Assembly: GCA_021776115.1 (NCBI GenBank)
Contig: JAJFGN010000026.1
Location: 1 to 64,000 of the forward strand
Direction of reading: 5' to 3'
DNA from: Kiloniellaceae bacterium
GTDB lineage: Bacteria > Pseudomonadota > Alphaproteobacteria > Kiloniellales > J153
DNA: 64,000 nt
Position 1 is the stretch's first letter; each line of letters starts with the position of its first letter. The notes beneath the pieces were generated by a model. That model had not been told where the DNA came from. It saw only the letters and a list, made by a program, of their open reading frames with translations, and did no database searches. A program made the translations under genes and the position numbers. This document shows positions 27,291-35,604 of this stretch, in pieces.

Positions 27291-27896
27291 TTGGCGGAAG
27301 ACGACGCCATTAACGAGATCGCCGATGAAGACCGGTTGCGGGCCCATTGGTATGCGCTGCTCGCGCGATTCCTGACGACATCTCCTGATCTATCCACTCT
27401 CAAATTCATGCGCGGTCTCCAGGGCGACGATACCGCGCTTGGACGGGGTGTGAAGGCCTTGGCCGCGGCCGCGCGCGGCGCGACGCCGGCGCAAGCGGAG
27501 CAAGAATATTTCGATCTTTTCGTTGGGGTCGGGCAAGGCGAACTGCTGCCCTATGGGTCGTACTATCTGACCGGGTTCCTCAATGAGAAACCGCTCGCGA
27601 CCCTGCGCGCCGATATGGCCGCGCTCGGCATCACGCGGATCAGTCAGGTGAAAGAGCCGGAAGATCACATTGCCAGCTTGTGCGAGATCATGGCGGGCAT
27701 GATCACGGGCGCCTTTGGCGAACCTGTGAATTTGGTCCGGCAGCAGGAGTTTTTCGCGCGCCACATCGGCAGTTGGGCGCCTCGGTTTTTCGAGGATCTC
27801 GAAGCCGGGCGCTCCGCAGCGCTTTTCATGCCGGTTGGAACGATCGGCAGGGTGTTCATGGCGATCGAGAGTCAGGCCTTCGAAATGGCAGCTTGA
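27291..27896 (+). CDS. TorD-family chaperone for molybdoenzyme maturation
   Basis: The preferred start is TTG 27291, five bases after GGAGG at 27281-27285, giving 201 residues, the normal TorD size; ATG 27177 is in frame but would add 38 poorly conserved residues. The all-helical TorD/DmsD signature is visible in EQEYFDLFVGVGQGELLPYGSYYLTGFLNEKPLATLRADMAALGI and the EPEDHIASLCEIMAGMI segment. It should bind the Tat signal or apo-form of the formate dehydrogenase catalytic subunit and hold it until the molybdopterin cofactor is in place. It lies directly upstream of the fdh structural genes. Confidence 0.87.
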   Translation: MAEDDAINEIADEDRLRAHWYALLARFLTTSPDLSTLKFMRGLQGDDTALGRGVKALAAAARGATPAQAEQEYFDLFVGVGQGELLPYGSYYLTGFLNEKPLATLRADMAALGITRISQVKEPEDHIASLCEIMAGMITGAFGEPVNLVRQQEFFARHIGSWAPRFFEDLEAGRSAALFMPVGTIGRVFMAIESQAFEMAA

Positions 27897-28036
27897 ACGA
27901 AATCGCGGCGATCCGCCGGGGCTGGGCGACCCGGGAGGATCGAGAAAACGTTTCGTCCACGATGGTGCACCAACGTTAGCGACAGGCGAAGCGATAATCA
28001 GAGTGATCTACAGCCAGAATAAAAGGGGTGAATGAA

Positions 28037-28234
28037 ATGAGTAAGAAGGAATCGGCGTCCTTGGACCGTCGGGACTTCTTCCGCAAGGTCGGCCTTGGGG
28101 TCGGCGCCGCGGCGACCGCGGGGCTCGGTGCTTCCGCGGCCCAAGCAGCGGCACCGGATCGAAAGCCGGCACAGGGCTCCGGGTATCGGGAGACCGAGCA
28201 CGTGAAGACGTTCTATAAGTTGGCGCGCTTCTAA
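28037..28234 (+). CDS. Small twin-arginine protein of formate dehydrogenase operons
   Basis: The protein has 65 residues from ATG 28037, preceded by AAAAGGGG. The N-terminus reads DRRDFFRKVGLGVGAAATAGLGASAAQAA, a Tat signal with a twin-Arg motif, followed by only about 30 residues ending in ETEHVKTFYKLARF. This matches the short Tat-target protein often found between torD and the formate dehydrogenase catalytic gene. It may help export or assemble the complex; its exact role is unknown. Confidence 0.85.
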   Translation: MSKKESASLDRRDFFRKVGLGVGAAATAGLGASAAQAAAPDRKPAQGSGYRETEHVKTFYKLARF

Positions 28235-28303
28235 GCGCGCAGTTTTCCAATTGGATGTCCGGCTCGCCGTGGCGGTCGGGACAGCGAACCACAGGAGAGG
28301 TCA

Positions 28304-31177
28304 ATGCTCACGAAAAAGACGAATGGGGTTGCGAATGGCCCCCGTTTGTCAAAGGCGCTTGCCGGTGTGTCCGGTAGCGCTATTGACCGTCGTACTTTCC
28401 TCAAGCGCTCTGGCCTAACCGCCGGCGGTGTCGCGGCTGGGACCGCGCTTTCCTTCGGGAGAGTCGAAAAGGCCGCAGCGCAAAGCGCCGACGCCAGCAA
28501 GGTCAAGCAGATCAAATCGGTCTGCACACACTGTTCCGTCGGCTGCACCGTGATCGCCGAAGTGCGCGATGGCGTCTGGATTGGGCAGGAGCCGGGATGG
28601 GACAGCCCATTCAACCTGGGTGCGCACTGCGCCAAGGGTGCGTCGGTTCGCGAACACGCGCACGGCGAGCGCCGGTTGAAAAATCCGGTCAAGCTGGTCA
28701 ACGGGAAGTGGACCAAGGTCTCCTGGGATCAAGCGATCACCGAGATCGGCGACAAGATGCTCGAGATTCGCGAGAAATCGGGGCCCGACTCAGTCTATTG
28801 GCTAGGGTCGGCCAAGCACAGCAACGAGCAGGCTTATCTGTTCCGCAAATTCTATGCCTTCTGGGGGTCGAACAACGGCGACCATCAGGCGCGCATTTGT
28901 CATTCGACCACGGTCGCGGGTGTTGCCAACACCTGGGGCTATGGCGCGATGACGAATTCCTACAACGACATCCATAACTCCCGGGCCATCTTCCAGATCG
29001 GCGGCAACCCGGCGGAGGCGCATCCCGTGGCCATGCAGCATATGCTGAAGGCCAAGGAACAAAATAACGCCCCCTTCATTGTGTGCGACCCGCGCTTTAC
29101 CCGAACCGCTGCGCATGCCGACGAGTACGTTCGCTTCCGCCCGGGCACGGACGTGGGGCTGATCTGGGGCATTCTCTGGCACGTCTTCGAAAACGGCTGG
29201 GAAGACAAGGAGTTCATTCGCCAGCGCGTCTGGGGCATGGACCAGATCAAGGATGAGGTCAGAAAGTGGAACCCGGAGGAGACCGAACGGGTGACCGGCG
29301 TGCCGGGCTCGCAGCTCCGCCGGGTCGCCAGGACCCTGGCCAACAACCGGCCCTTCACAATCATCTGGTGCATGGGCGGAACGCAGCATCACAGCGCCAA
29401 CAACAACACCCGGGCGTATTGCGTCCTCGGTCTGGCGCTGGGCACCATCGGCACCTCCGGTGGCGGGGCCAACATCTTCCGCGGCCACGACAATGTGCAG
29501 GGCGCGACCGACCTGGGCGTGCTTTGTCACACCCTGCCGGGTTACTATGGTATCAAGACCGGTTCCTGGAAGCACTGGGCGCGGGTTTGGGAGGTCGACT
29601 ACGAGTACCTGCTTGGCCGCTTCGCCTCCAAGAAGTTGATGGAGTCGGCGGGCGTGCCGGTGTCGCGCTGGTTCGACTTGGCGCTTGAAGCCAAGGAGAA
29701 CATCGACCAGCCGGACAACTTGCGCGCCATGGTGTTCTGGGGTCACGCGCCAAACTCGCAAACGCGCTTGCCCGACATGAAGAAGGCGATGAGCAAGCTC
29801 GACCTTCTGGTCGTGGTCGATCCTTATCCGACCATGACGGCGGTCATGCATGACCGGACGGACGGCGTGTATCTGCTTCCGGCGGCGACGCAGTTCGAAA
29901 CCTATGGCTCGGTCACGGCGTCGAACCGCTCGATTCAATGGCGCGACAAAGTCGTCGAGCCGCTGTTCGAGTCGAAGCCGGATCACGAGATCATGTATCT
30001 CTTCGCCAAGAAGCTCGGCTTTGCCGACGAGTTCTTCAAGAACATCGAGGTGAACGGCACGGAGCCACTTGTCGAGGACATTACCCGCGAGATCAACCGC
30101 GGCATGTGGACCATTGGCTATACCGGGCAGTCGCCGGAACGCCTGAAGTTGCACATGGCCAACCAGCACACCTTCGACAGAACGACGTTGCAGGCGCGGG
30201 GCGGGCCGGCCGACGGCGATTATTACGGCATGCCGTGGCCGTCCTGGGGCACTCCGGAGATGAAACATCCGGGCACGCCGGTGCTGTACGATCCCTCCAA
30301 GCCGGTGGCCGAAGGCGGCCTTTGCTTCCGGGCCCGTTTCGGGGTCGAACGCGACGGTCAGAATCTGCTGGCTGAGGGCAGCTATCCGGTTGGTTCGGAA
30401 ATCAAGGACGGTTATCCCGAGTTCACCATGGCCATGCTCAAGAAGCTTGGTTGGGATAAGGACCTGACCGCTGACGAGGTGGCGGCCATCGAAAAAGTCG
30501 CGGGCGATAAGACCAACTGGAAGACCGACCTGTCGGGCGGCATCCAGCGTGTCGCGATTAAACATGGCTGCGCGCCGTTCGGCAACGCCAAGGCCCGTAC
30601 TGTGGTCTGGAATTTCCCGGATCCGGTTCCGATTCACCGGGAGGCGCTCTATACGCCGCGGCGCGATTTGGTGGCCGACTATCCGACTTACGCGGACCGG
30701 CGGATGTACCGTCTGCCGATCATGTACAAGTCGATCCAGGACAAGGATTTCTCGCAAGACTTCCCGATGATCCTCACGTCCGGCCGTTTGGTCGAGTACG
30801 AGGGCGGTGGCGAGGAAACCCGGTCCAATCCCTGGCTCGCCGAGCTGCAGCAAGACATGTTCGTCGAGATCAATACGGTCGACGCCAATAATATGCGGAT
30901 CAGGGACGGTCAGATGGTCTGGCTTTACGGTCCGGAGAATGAGGCCAAGGTGAAGGTCAAGGCAATGGTGACGGAGCGCGTTGGGCGCGGCGTGGCCTTC
31001 ATGCCCTTCCACTTCGGCGGTCATTGGATGGGCGAAGATCAGAGAAGCAAATATCCTGCCGGGGCCGATCCCTATGTCTTGGGTGAAGCAAGTAACACGG
31101 CGCAAACCTATGGGTACGACTCGGTGACCAACATGCAGGAAACCAAGACGACCCTGTGCCGTATTGAACCGGCGTAA
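28304..31177 (+). CDS. fdhA: Respiratory formate dehydrogenase, molybdopterin catalytic subunit
   Basis: The protein has 957 residues with a strong AGGAGAGG site. It carries a Tat signal (DRRTFLKRSGLTAGG, about residues 27-45), a [4Fe-4S] site CTHCSVGCTVIAEV ... GAHCAKG, and the metal-ligand region QARICHSTTVAG at about residue 199. Cys is used where E. coli FdnG has selenocysteine, so no UGA readthrough is needed. Central and C-terminal molybdopterin-binding domains include WGHAPNSQTRLPDMKKAM and GRLVEYEGGGEETRSNPWLAELQQDMFVEI. It oxidises formate to CO2 on the periplasmic side and feeds electrons to the iron-sulphur subunit. Confidence 0.93.
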   Translation: MLTKKTNGVANGPRLSKALAGVSGSAIDRRTFLKRSGLTAGGVAAGTALSFGRVEKAAAQSADASKVKQIKSVCTHCSVGCTVIAEVRDGVWIGQEPGWDSPFNLGAHCAKGASVREHAHGERRLKNPVKLVNGKWTKVSWDQAITEIGDKMLEIREKSGPDSVYWLGSAKHSNEQAYLFRKFYAFWGSNNGDHQARICHSTTVAGVANTWGYGAMTNSYNDIHNSRAIFQIGGNPAEAHPVAMQHMLKAKEQNNAPFIVCDPRFTRTAAHADEYVRFRPGTDVGLIWGILWHVFENGWEDKEFIRQRVWGMDQIKDEVRKWNPEETERVTGVPGSQLRRVARTLANNRPFTIIWCMGGTQHHSANNNTRAYCVLGLALGTIGTSGGGANIFRGHDNVQGATDLGVLCHTLPGYYGIKTGSWKHWARVWEVDYEYLLGRFASKKLMESAGVPVSRWFDLALEAKENIDQPDNLRAMVFWGHAPNSQTRLPDMKKAMSKLDLLVVVDPYPTMTAVMHDRTDGVYLLPAATQFETYGSVTASNRSIQWRDKVVEPLFESKPDHEIMYLFAKKLGFADEFFKNIEVNGTEPLVEDITREINRGMWTIGYTGQSPERLKLHMANQHTFDRTTLQARGGPADGDYYGMPWPSWGTPEMKHPGTPVLYDPSKPVAEGGLCFRARFGVERDGQNLLAEGSYPVGSEIKDGYPEFTMAMLKKLGWDKDLTADEVAAIEKVAGDKTNWKTDLSGGIQRVAIKHGCAPFGNAKARTVVWNFPDPVPIHREALYTPRRDLVADYPTYADRRMYRLPIMYKSIQDKDFSQDFPMILTSGRLVEYEGGGEETRSNPWLAELQQDMFVEINTVDANNMRIRDGQMVWLYGPENEAKVKVKAMVTERVGRGVAFMPFHFGGHWMGEDQRSKYPAGADPYVLGEASNTAQTYGYDSVTNMQETKTTLCRIEPA

Positions 31178-31191
31178 GGAGGAACTGAACC

Positions 31192-31788
31192 ATGGCAAGA
31201 ATGAAATTCCTCTGCGACGCAGAGCGCTGCATTGAGTGCAACGCCTGTGTCACGGCGTGCAAGAACGAGCACGAAGTGCCGTGGGGCGTGAATCGCCGCC
31301 GCGTCGTAACGATCAACGACGGTAAGCCGGGCGAACGGTCGATTTCCGTTGCTTGCATGCATTGCTCGGACGCGCCGTGCATGGCGGTGTGCCCGGTCGA
31401 CGTCTTCTACGAGACCGACGAGGGCGTGGTGCTGCACTCGAAAGACCTGTGCATCGGTTGCGGATATTGCTTCTACGCCTGCCCCTTTGGGGCGCCACAG
31501 TATCCGCAGGCGGGCAACTTCGGCAGCCGCGGCAAGATGGATAAATGCACGTTCTGCGCGGGCGGGCCGGAGGAGGACAACTCCGCGGCCGAGTTCCAGA
31601 AGTACGGGCGTAACCGTCTAGCCGAGGGCAAGTTGCCGTTGTGCGCGGAAATGTGTGCGACCAAGGCCCTACTGGCCGGCGATGGCGATATCGTTTCGGA
31701 TATCTATCGCGAACGCGTGGTTGCTCGGGGCTTCGGCTCCGGCGCCTGGGGTTGGGGTACTGCCTATCAGCAGAAGTCAGGCTCTTAG
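31192..31788 (+). CDS. fdhB: Formate dehydrogenase iron-sulphur subunit
   Basis: The protein has 198 residues, 14 bases after the catalytic gene with AAGGAGG upstream. Four ferredoxin-type Cys clusters are visible: CIECNACVTAC, CMHCSDAPCMAVCP, CIGCGYCFYACP and CTFCAG with CAEMCATKALLAGD. They carry electrons from the catalytic subunit to cytochrome b. It lacks the C-terminal membrane helix of E. coli FdnH, so it is of the shorter type common in alphaproteobacteria. It has no signal of its own and is probably exported with the Tat subunit. A long hairpin follows the stop. Confidence 0.92.
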   Translation: MARMKFLCDAERCIECNACVTACKNEHEVPWGVNRRRVVTINDGKPGERSISVACMHCSDAPCMAVCPVDVFYETDEGVVLHSKDLCIGCGYCFYACPFGAPQYPQAGNFGSRGKMDKCTFCAGGPEEDNSAAEFQKYGRNRLAEGKLPLCAEMCATKALLAGDGDIVSDIYRERVVARGFGSGAWGWGTAYQQKSGS

Positions 31789-31814
31789 GCGCAAGAGAGT
31801 CGTCCCTTGGGGGG

Positions 31815-31856
31815 CTGGGCCGGGGACGGCGGGTCTCCGCCGTCCCTGCGGCCCAG
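31815..31856 (+). terminator. Very stable two-part hairpin between fdhB and the lipoprotein gene
   Basis: The outer stem CTGGGCC (31815-31821) pairs with GGCCCAG (31850-31856). The inner 10-base-pair perfect stem GGGACGGCGG (31823-31832) pairs with CCGCCGTCCC (31837-31846) around a four-base loop. There is no U-tract after it (GGTTTGTTAACC follows). It may terminate, protect the upstream fdhAB message from 3' decay, or set a lower level for the membrane subunit genes. Confidence 0.7.
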
Positions 31857-32025
31857 GGTTTGTTAACCGAATCTTCACCATGCTTATGCAATTGGCAGAG
31901 TGGGGGAAAGTCTGGCGAATGGGCTATGGCTGACCCGTTGCGGTAGCTTGACCGGGAGACGGGTGGACTCGAATTGCATGGCGGGACGAGTTACCGGTGA
32001 CCCGCCGACCCGGAGGTGAATCCAT

Positions 32026-32223
32026 ATGCTTCGAAGAAAATTGCTGGTCGTGCTCTTGGCGGCTCTAGCCCCGGCGTTTTTCCTTTCCGGTTGTGACCAG
32101 GCTGAGCAGGGCCGCATTTTGCGATATGAAAAAGGAACATACCTGGGCAAGAAAGATCAGACGCTGAGCGAAGAGCAGCAGGAAGACTTGCGGCAGCGCA
32201 CGCGTATGCAGCAGGGCGGCTAG
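32026..32223 (+). CDS. Small predicted lipoprotein in the formate dehydrogenase operon
   Basis: The protein has 65 residues with GGAGGTGA upstream. The first 20 residues form a lipoprotein signal with lipobox LSGC (Cys at about position 23). The mature part is about 43 residues, charged, ending EEQQEDLRQRTRMQQGG. It would be anchored in the membrane facing the periplasm. Its place between fdhB and the cytochrome b gene suggests help in assembling or stabilising the periplasmic formate dehydrogenase. I do not know a characterised homologue. Confidence 0.75.
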   Translation: MLRRKLLVVLLAALAPAFFLSGCDQAEQGRILRYEKGTYLGKKDQTLSEEQQEDLRQRTRMQQGG

Positions 32224-32275
32224 GCGGCACGAGCCATGGATACGGTAAGGTTTACTTGAAGGGATGAGCGGAACC

Positions 32276-33400
32276 ATGAGCGCCGACCATAGAATTCTTG
32301 CGACAAACCCTGTGGCCCTCTGTGTGGCGCTGGCCATGGCCTTTATCGTCATGGCCGTGGCCGCGCCGGCCGAGGCGCAAACCCAGGGGCGCGCCACTCA
32401 GTCGGCCCAACCCCTCGGCGGCCAAGTGCCTGGCGAGGCCTTGGGCGCGACCAGCGACGCCGAAATCTGGCGCGCGGTGCGACGCGGCTTGCAGGGCAAT
32501 GTGTCGATTCCTGATAAACAGGCTGGGGTTATGATCCAGTCGGAAGGCGATAACTGGCGCGCGTGGCGCAACGGGCCCATGACGGTTTTCGGAGTTTGGG
32601 CCGGCTTCGGCATGATCGGCTTTCTAGCCCTGTTCTTCGCGGTTCGCGGCCGGATTAAGATCGATGCGGGCCCTAGCGGCCACACCGTTGAGCGCTTCAA
32701 CGGCGTGGAACGGTTCGCGCATTGGCTGACCGCCGTCTCTTTCATTTCGCTGGCCTTGACGGGCCTAAATTTACACTACGGCCGCCATGTTCTTTTGCCG
32801 GTCCTGGGCCCGGAGACTTTCGCGGACATAACAATGGCCGGAAAGTACGTGCATAACTTCATCTCCTTCGCCTTTATGGCGGGAATCGCCCTGATGTTCG
32901 TGCTTTGGGTGAGGGACAACATCCCCAATAAGAACGATTTGATCTGGATGTCCAAAGGCGGCGGTCTTTTCGTCAAAGGCGTTCACCCGCCCTCGGAGAA
33001 ATTCAATGCCGGGCAAAAGATCATTTTCTGGTTGGTCATGCTGGGCGGCGGATCGCTCGCGTTGTCCGGTATTTCCTTGTTGTTTCCGTTCAAAATTTCG
33101 TTGTTCGCGGGCAGCTTCGCAATTCTGAACGTCTTCGGGGCTGATTTGCCGACCGTTCTCACGCCTTTGCAAGAAATGCAGTACACCCAACTCTGGCACA
33201 GCCTTACGTCGGCCGTTATGATCGCGATCATATTGGCGCACATCTACATTGGCTCACTCGGCATGGAAGGCGCCTTTGCCGCCATGGGTAGTGGCCAGGT
33301 CGACGAGAATTGGTTACGCGAGCATCATAATCTCTGGCACGAGAAGATGTACGGCGAGATGAACGACGCCAGCGCGGGCCGCAGGCAACCCGCGGAATAG
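32276..33400 (+). CDS. fdhC: Formate dehydrogenase cytochrome b556 subunit
   Basis: The protein has 374 residues from ATG 32276; ATG 32264 is in frame and possible. It has a signal-like N-terminus (AMAFIVMAVAAPAEAQ), a periplasmic stretch of about 65 residues, and then five hydrophobic helices. The C-terminal four match the FdnI/cytochrome b561-type fold with haem-ligand His in VERFAHWLTAVSF, KYVHNFISFAF and QLWHSLTSAVMIAIILAHIYIG. It takes electrons from the iron-sulphur subunit and reduces quinone. The long N-terminal extension is typical of the larger alpha/beta-proteobacterial versions. Confidence 0.9.
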   Translation: MSADHRILATNPVALCVALAMAFIVMAVAAPAEAQTQGRATQSAQPLGGQVPGEALGATSDAEIWRAVRRGLQGNVSIPDKQAGVMIQSEGDNWRAWRNGPMTVFGVWAGFGMIGFLALFFAVRGRIKIDAGPSGHTVERFNGVERFAHWLTAVSFISLALTGLNLHYGRHVLLPVLGPETFADITMAGKYVHNFISFAFMAGIALMFVLWVRDNIPNKNDLIWMSKGGGLFVKGVHPPSEKFNAGQKIIFWLVMLGGGSLALSGISLLFPFKISLFAGSFAILNVFGADLPTVLTPLQEMQYTQLWHSLTSAVMIAIILAHIYIGSLGMEGAFAAMGSGQVDENWLREHHNLWHEKMYGEMNDASAGRRQPAE

Positions 33401-33411
33401 AGGGCTTGCCC

Positions 33412-33804
33412 GTGCACCCGCACCCATCCCGACGCTCTTGGTACGTCGGCGGCATTCTTGTCTTCGCACTTGCGGTGCTCGGCGGTATCCCGACCCAGCG
33501 GGCGCACGCACAAGTGGGAGTCGACGCTGCGGCGTCACGTATCGCCGAAGAGTATGGGGTCGAGGTATTACGCACGCGCGCCGGCGAACTCGACGGTAAG
33601 CCCGTCTGGCTGATCACCGTCATGAGGCAGGGCGGCGACTTTAACAGCGCTTTTCAAGTTACCACTCTGGCCGTCGACCGAATGAGCGGCGCGTTGGTGC
33701 CGGTTTATCGCCACGGTGAGAGCGGCGCGATCGGCACCGGCACGGATGTCGATACGCGTAGCGATTTGCGCCCCGATGCCGCGCGCTCGGGAACCTGGCG
33801 CTGA
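33412..33804 (+). CDS. Secreted PepSY-like small protein
   Basis: The protein has 130 residues from GTG 33412, with AGAGGG six bases before; TTG 33406 is an alternative. A signal peptide covers about residues 12-34 (VGGILVFALAVLGGIPTQRAHAQ). The mature part (ASRIAEEYGVEVLRTRAGELDGKPVWLITVMR ... VTTLAVDRMSGALVPVYRH) resembles a PepSY domain, a module thought to modulate or inhibit periplasmic enzymes. It follows fdhC directly, so it may be a late member of the formate operon. The functional link is inference. Confidence 0.6.
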   Translation: MHPHPSRRSWYVGGILVFALAVLGGIPTQRAHAQVGVDAAASRIAEEYGVEVLRTRAGELDGKPVWLITVMRQGGDFNSAFQVTTLAVDRMSGALVPVYRHGESGAIGTGTDVDTRSDLRPDAARSGTWR

Positions 33805-33846
33805 GGCGCCGACCTCGCCGAAGCCCTAGCGATCTAACCAAAATCC

Positions 33847-35271
33847 ATGATGCGACCCGCCCATCGCCGCACTCTGGATGGAAAGACAGGAAGAAGGGCA
33901 TCTCAATTCGTATGCGCCCTGGCTGGGCAGAGGCTAAAGCGCTTATGCGCAAGAAGCGCCGGACCGATTTGCATGGCGCTCGCGGTCTCAGTGTTTGGGG
34001 GCGCTGGCGCGTCCTGGGCTGAACTGGCGGGCCATGGCGGTTTCGTCAAAGGCTTGGCCGTCTCGCCGGATGGCCGCACGGCCGCGACCGCCAGTTTCGA
34101 TTACAGCGTCATGCTTTGGGACATCGCCGATCAGCGGCCGCTGCGCCGTCTGGACGGACATGAGGCCGGCGTCAATAGCGTGGCCTTCCTGCCGGACGGG
34201 AAGCGCCTCGTGTCCGCCAGCGACGATGGCACCATGCGCCTGTGGAATGTCGACACCGGCGCGTTGCTGCACAGCTTTGCAGGACACCGGGGCAAGGTCG
34301 CGGCGGTTGCGGTGTCGCCTGACGGCGGCCTGGCTGCCACGGCCGGGTGGGATCGCAGCGTGCGCCTCTGGAATTTGAGCGACTACTCGCCGGGCACTGT
34401 GATCGAAGCTAAGGGCGGTAACGTGAATGCGGTTGCGTTCTCACCGGATGGCCAGCGTCTCCTGACCGGAAATTACGACTCACGTTTACGCCTCTGGCGG
34501 GTCTCGGATGCTACGCTGCTACTGGAAGTTGGCGGCCACGACTTTGGCGTCACGTCGCTTGCTTTCCTGCCCGATGGCAAGCGGGCCGTGTCGGTTTCGG
34601 TCGACAAGACGCTGCGTCTTTGGGATCTGGAAGCGGGAGTCGAAATCGTCTCGCTGGCCGGTCACGAAGGGCCGGTTTTTGGGGTCACTGTTTCCACCGA
34701 TGGCCGCTTCGCGGCCTCGGGCGGCGCCGACGACACGGTCATGGTGTGGAACCTGGAGACGCAGACCTTCGTCCGGGCCTTGTACGGACACGAGCAGCCC
34801 GTGTGGTCGCTGGCCTTCACGCCCGATGGGCGGCGTCTCTTGTCCGCGGGGTCCGACGAAGTCGTGCGCATCTGGGACTTGGCGACGGGCGAGGAGATCG
34901 GCACCGACGGGTCGCGCCGTGTGGCCGCCGGCCCGGCGGTACCGGTGGTCGAGGGCGCGGAGCGCGGCGCCGCCCTGTTCCGCCGCTGCGCGGTCTGCCA
35001 TTCCTTGACGGCGGATGGCGCTAAGCGCGCCGGTCCCACGCTTTATGGGGTCTTCGGGCGCCGTGCCGGTACGGTCGCGGGCTATAAATATTCCGACGCC
35101 CTGAAGAACAGCGATGTCGTTTGGAGCGAAGCCACCATCGATGCTTTGTTCGCGGAAGGGCCCCACGTCTACACACCCGGCAGCAAAATGCCGCTACAGC
35201 GCATGCCGCGGGACGAGGAAAGGGGAGACCTGATCGCGTACTTGAAGCGTGTCACGGCGCCGGACCCGTAG
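33847..35271 (+). CDS. WD40 beta-propeller fused to a C-type cytochrome
   Basis: The protein has 474 residues. A hydrophobic segment at about 39-58 ends at GASWAEL and probably serves as signal peptide. Seven WD-type repeats follow (HxxxV...VAFSPDG...LRLWD), enough for one closed propeller, to about residue 360. A class I cytochrome c domain closes the protein, with haem motif CAVCH and an axial Met in GSKMPLQRM. The protein should sit in the periplasm and could accept or pass electrons while the propeller binds a partner. It comes just after the formate dehydrogenase genes. A soluble electron carrier or docking role is inference. Confidence 0.85.
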   Translation: MMRPAHRRTLDGKTGRRASQFVCALAGQRLKRLCARSAGPICMALAVSVFGGAGASWAELAGHGGFVKGLAVSPDGRTAATASFDYSVMLWDIADQRPLRRLDGHEAGVNSVAFLPDGKRLVSASDDGTMRLWNVDTGALLHSFAGHRGKVAAVAVSPDGGLAATAGWDRSVRLWNLSDYSPGTVIEAKGGNVNAVAFSPDGQRLLTGNYDSRLRLWRVSDATLLLEVGGHDFGVTSLAFLPDGKRAVSVSVDKTLRLWDLEAGVEIVSLAGHEGPVFGVTVSTDGRFAASGGADDTVMVWNLETQTFVRALYGHEQPVWSLAFTPDGRRLLSAGSDEVVRIWDLATGEEIGTDGSRRVAAGPAVPVVEGAERGAALFRRCAVCHSLTADGAKRAGPTLYGVFGRRAGTVAGYKYSDALKNSDVVWSEATIDALFAEGPHVYTPGSKMPLQRMPRDEERGDLIAYLKRVTAPDP

Positions 35272-35351
35272 CACGCGTCACCGCAGTTGGCGTCCCTGAT
35301 TTTCTGTTATAAGAGAGATCGCGAAAGCAAAGGCCAAACGGGAGAAATTAC

Positions 35352-35474
35352 ATGAAGGCATTCATCGCAGGGACGCTTGCTGCCGTTTTAATCGCCGTCG
35401 TTGCCGCGGTCACCTTGGACGCACTCGGCCTAACTTCGCAAAGCATGTATTCGACGGCGAACGTTCGGCAGTAG
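35352..35474 (+). CDS. Forty-residue single-helix membrane peptide
   Basis: ATG 35352 follows GGGAGAAATTAC, a reasonable ribosome-binding site. The peptide has one hydrophobic stretch (about residues 4-25, rich in Ala and Val) and a short polar tail ending STANVRQ. Short proteins of this shape ending in a similar S-T-x-x-V-R tail occur in other alphaproteobacteria, to my recollection without known function. It is the last plus-strand gene before the convergent NAD-linked formate dehydrogenase. Confidence 0.6.
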   Translation: MKAFIAGTLAAVLIAVVAAVTLDALGLTSQSMYSTANVRQ

Positions 35475-35604
35475 GGCTCACGCCCTTATTCTGTAGCGTC
35501 GGCCGCGCGCAGGATCGCTAATGCTTAGTCGTCGCCAATCGCTTCCGCTGCCAAGAGCCCCTGTGCATCGCGCACGCCCCGTCTTGTCGGTTTTTGGGTG
35601 GGCG

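Noticed and set aside
28890-28910. Possible selenocysteine site in the formate dehydrogenase
   Set aside because: The codon at the ligand position is TGT (Cys), not TGA, in both catalytic subunits.
28802-31198. A 798-codon open frame on the minus strand
   Set aside because: It lies wholly antisense to the formate dehydrogenase catalytic gene, has no recognisable domain, and is explained by GC-rich codon bias of that gene.
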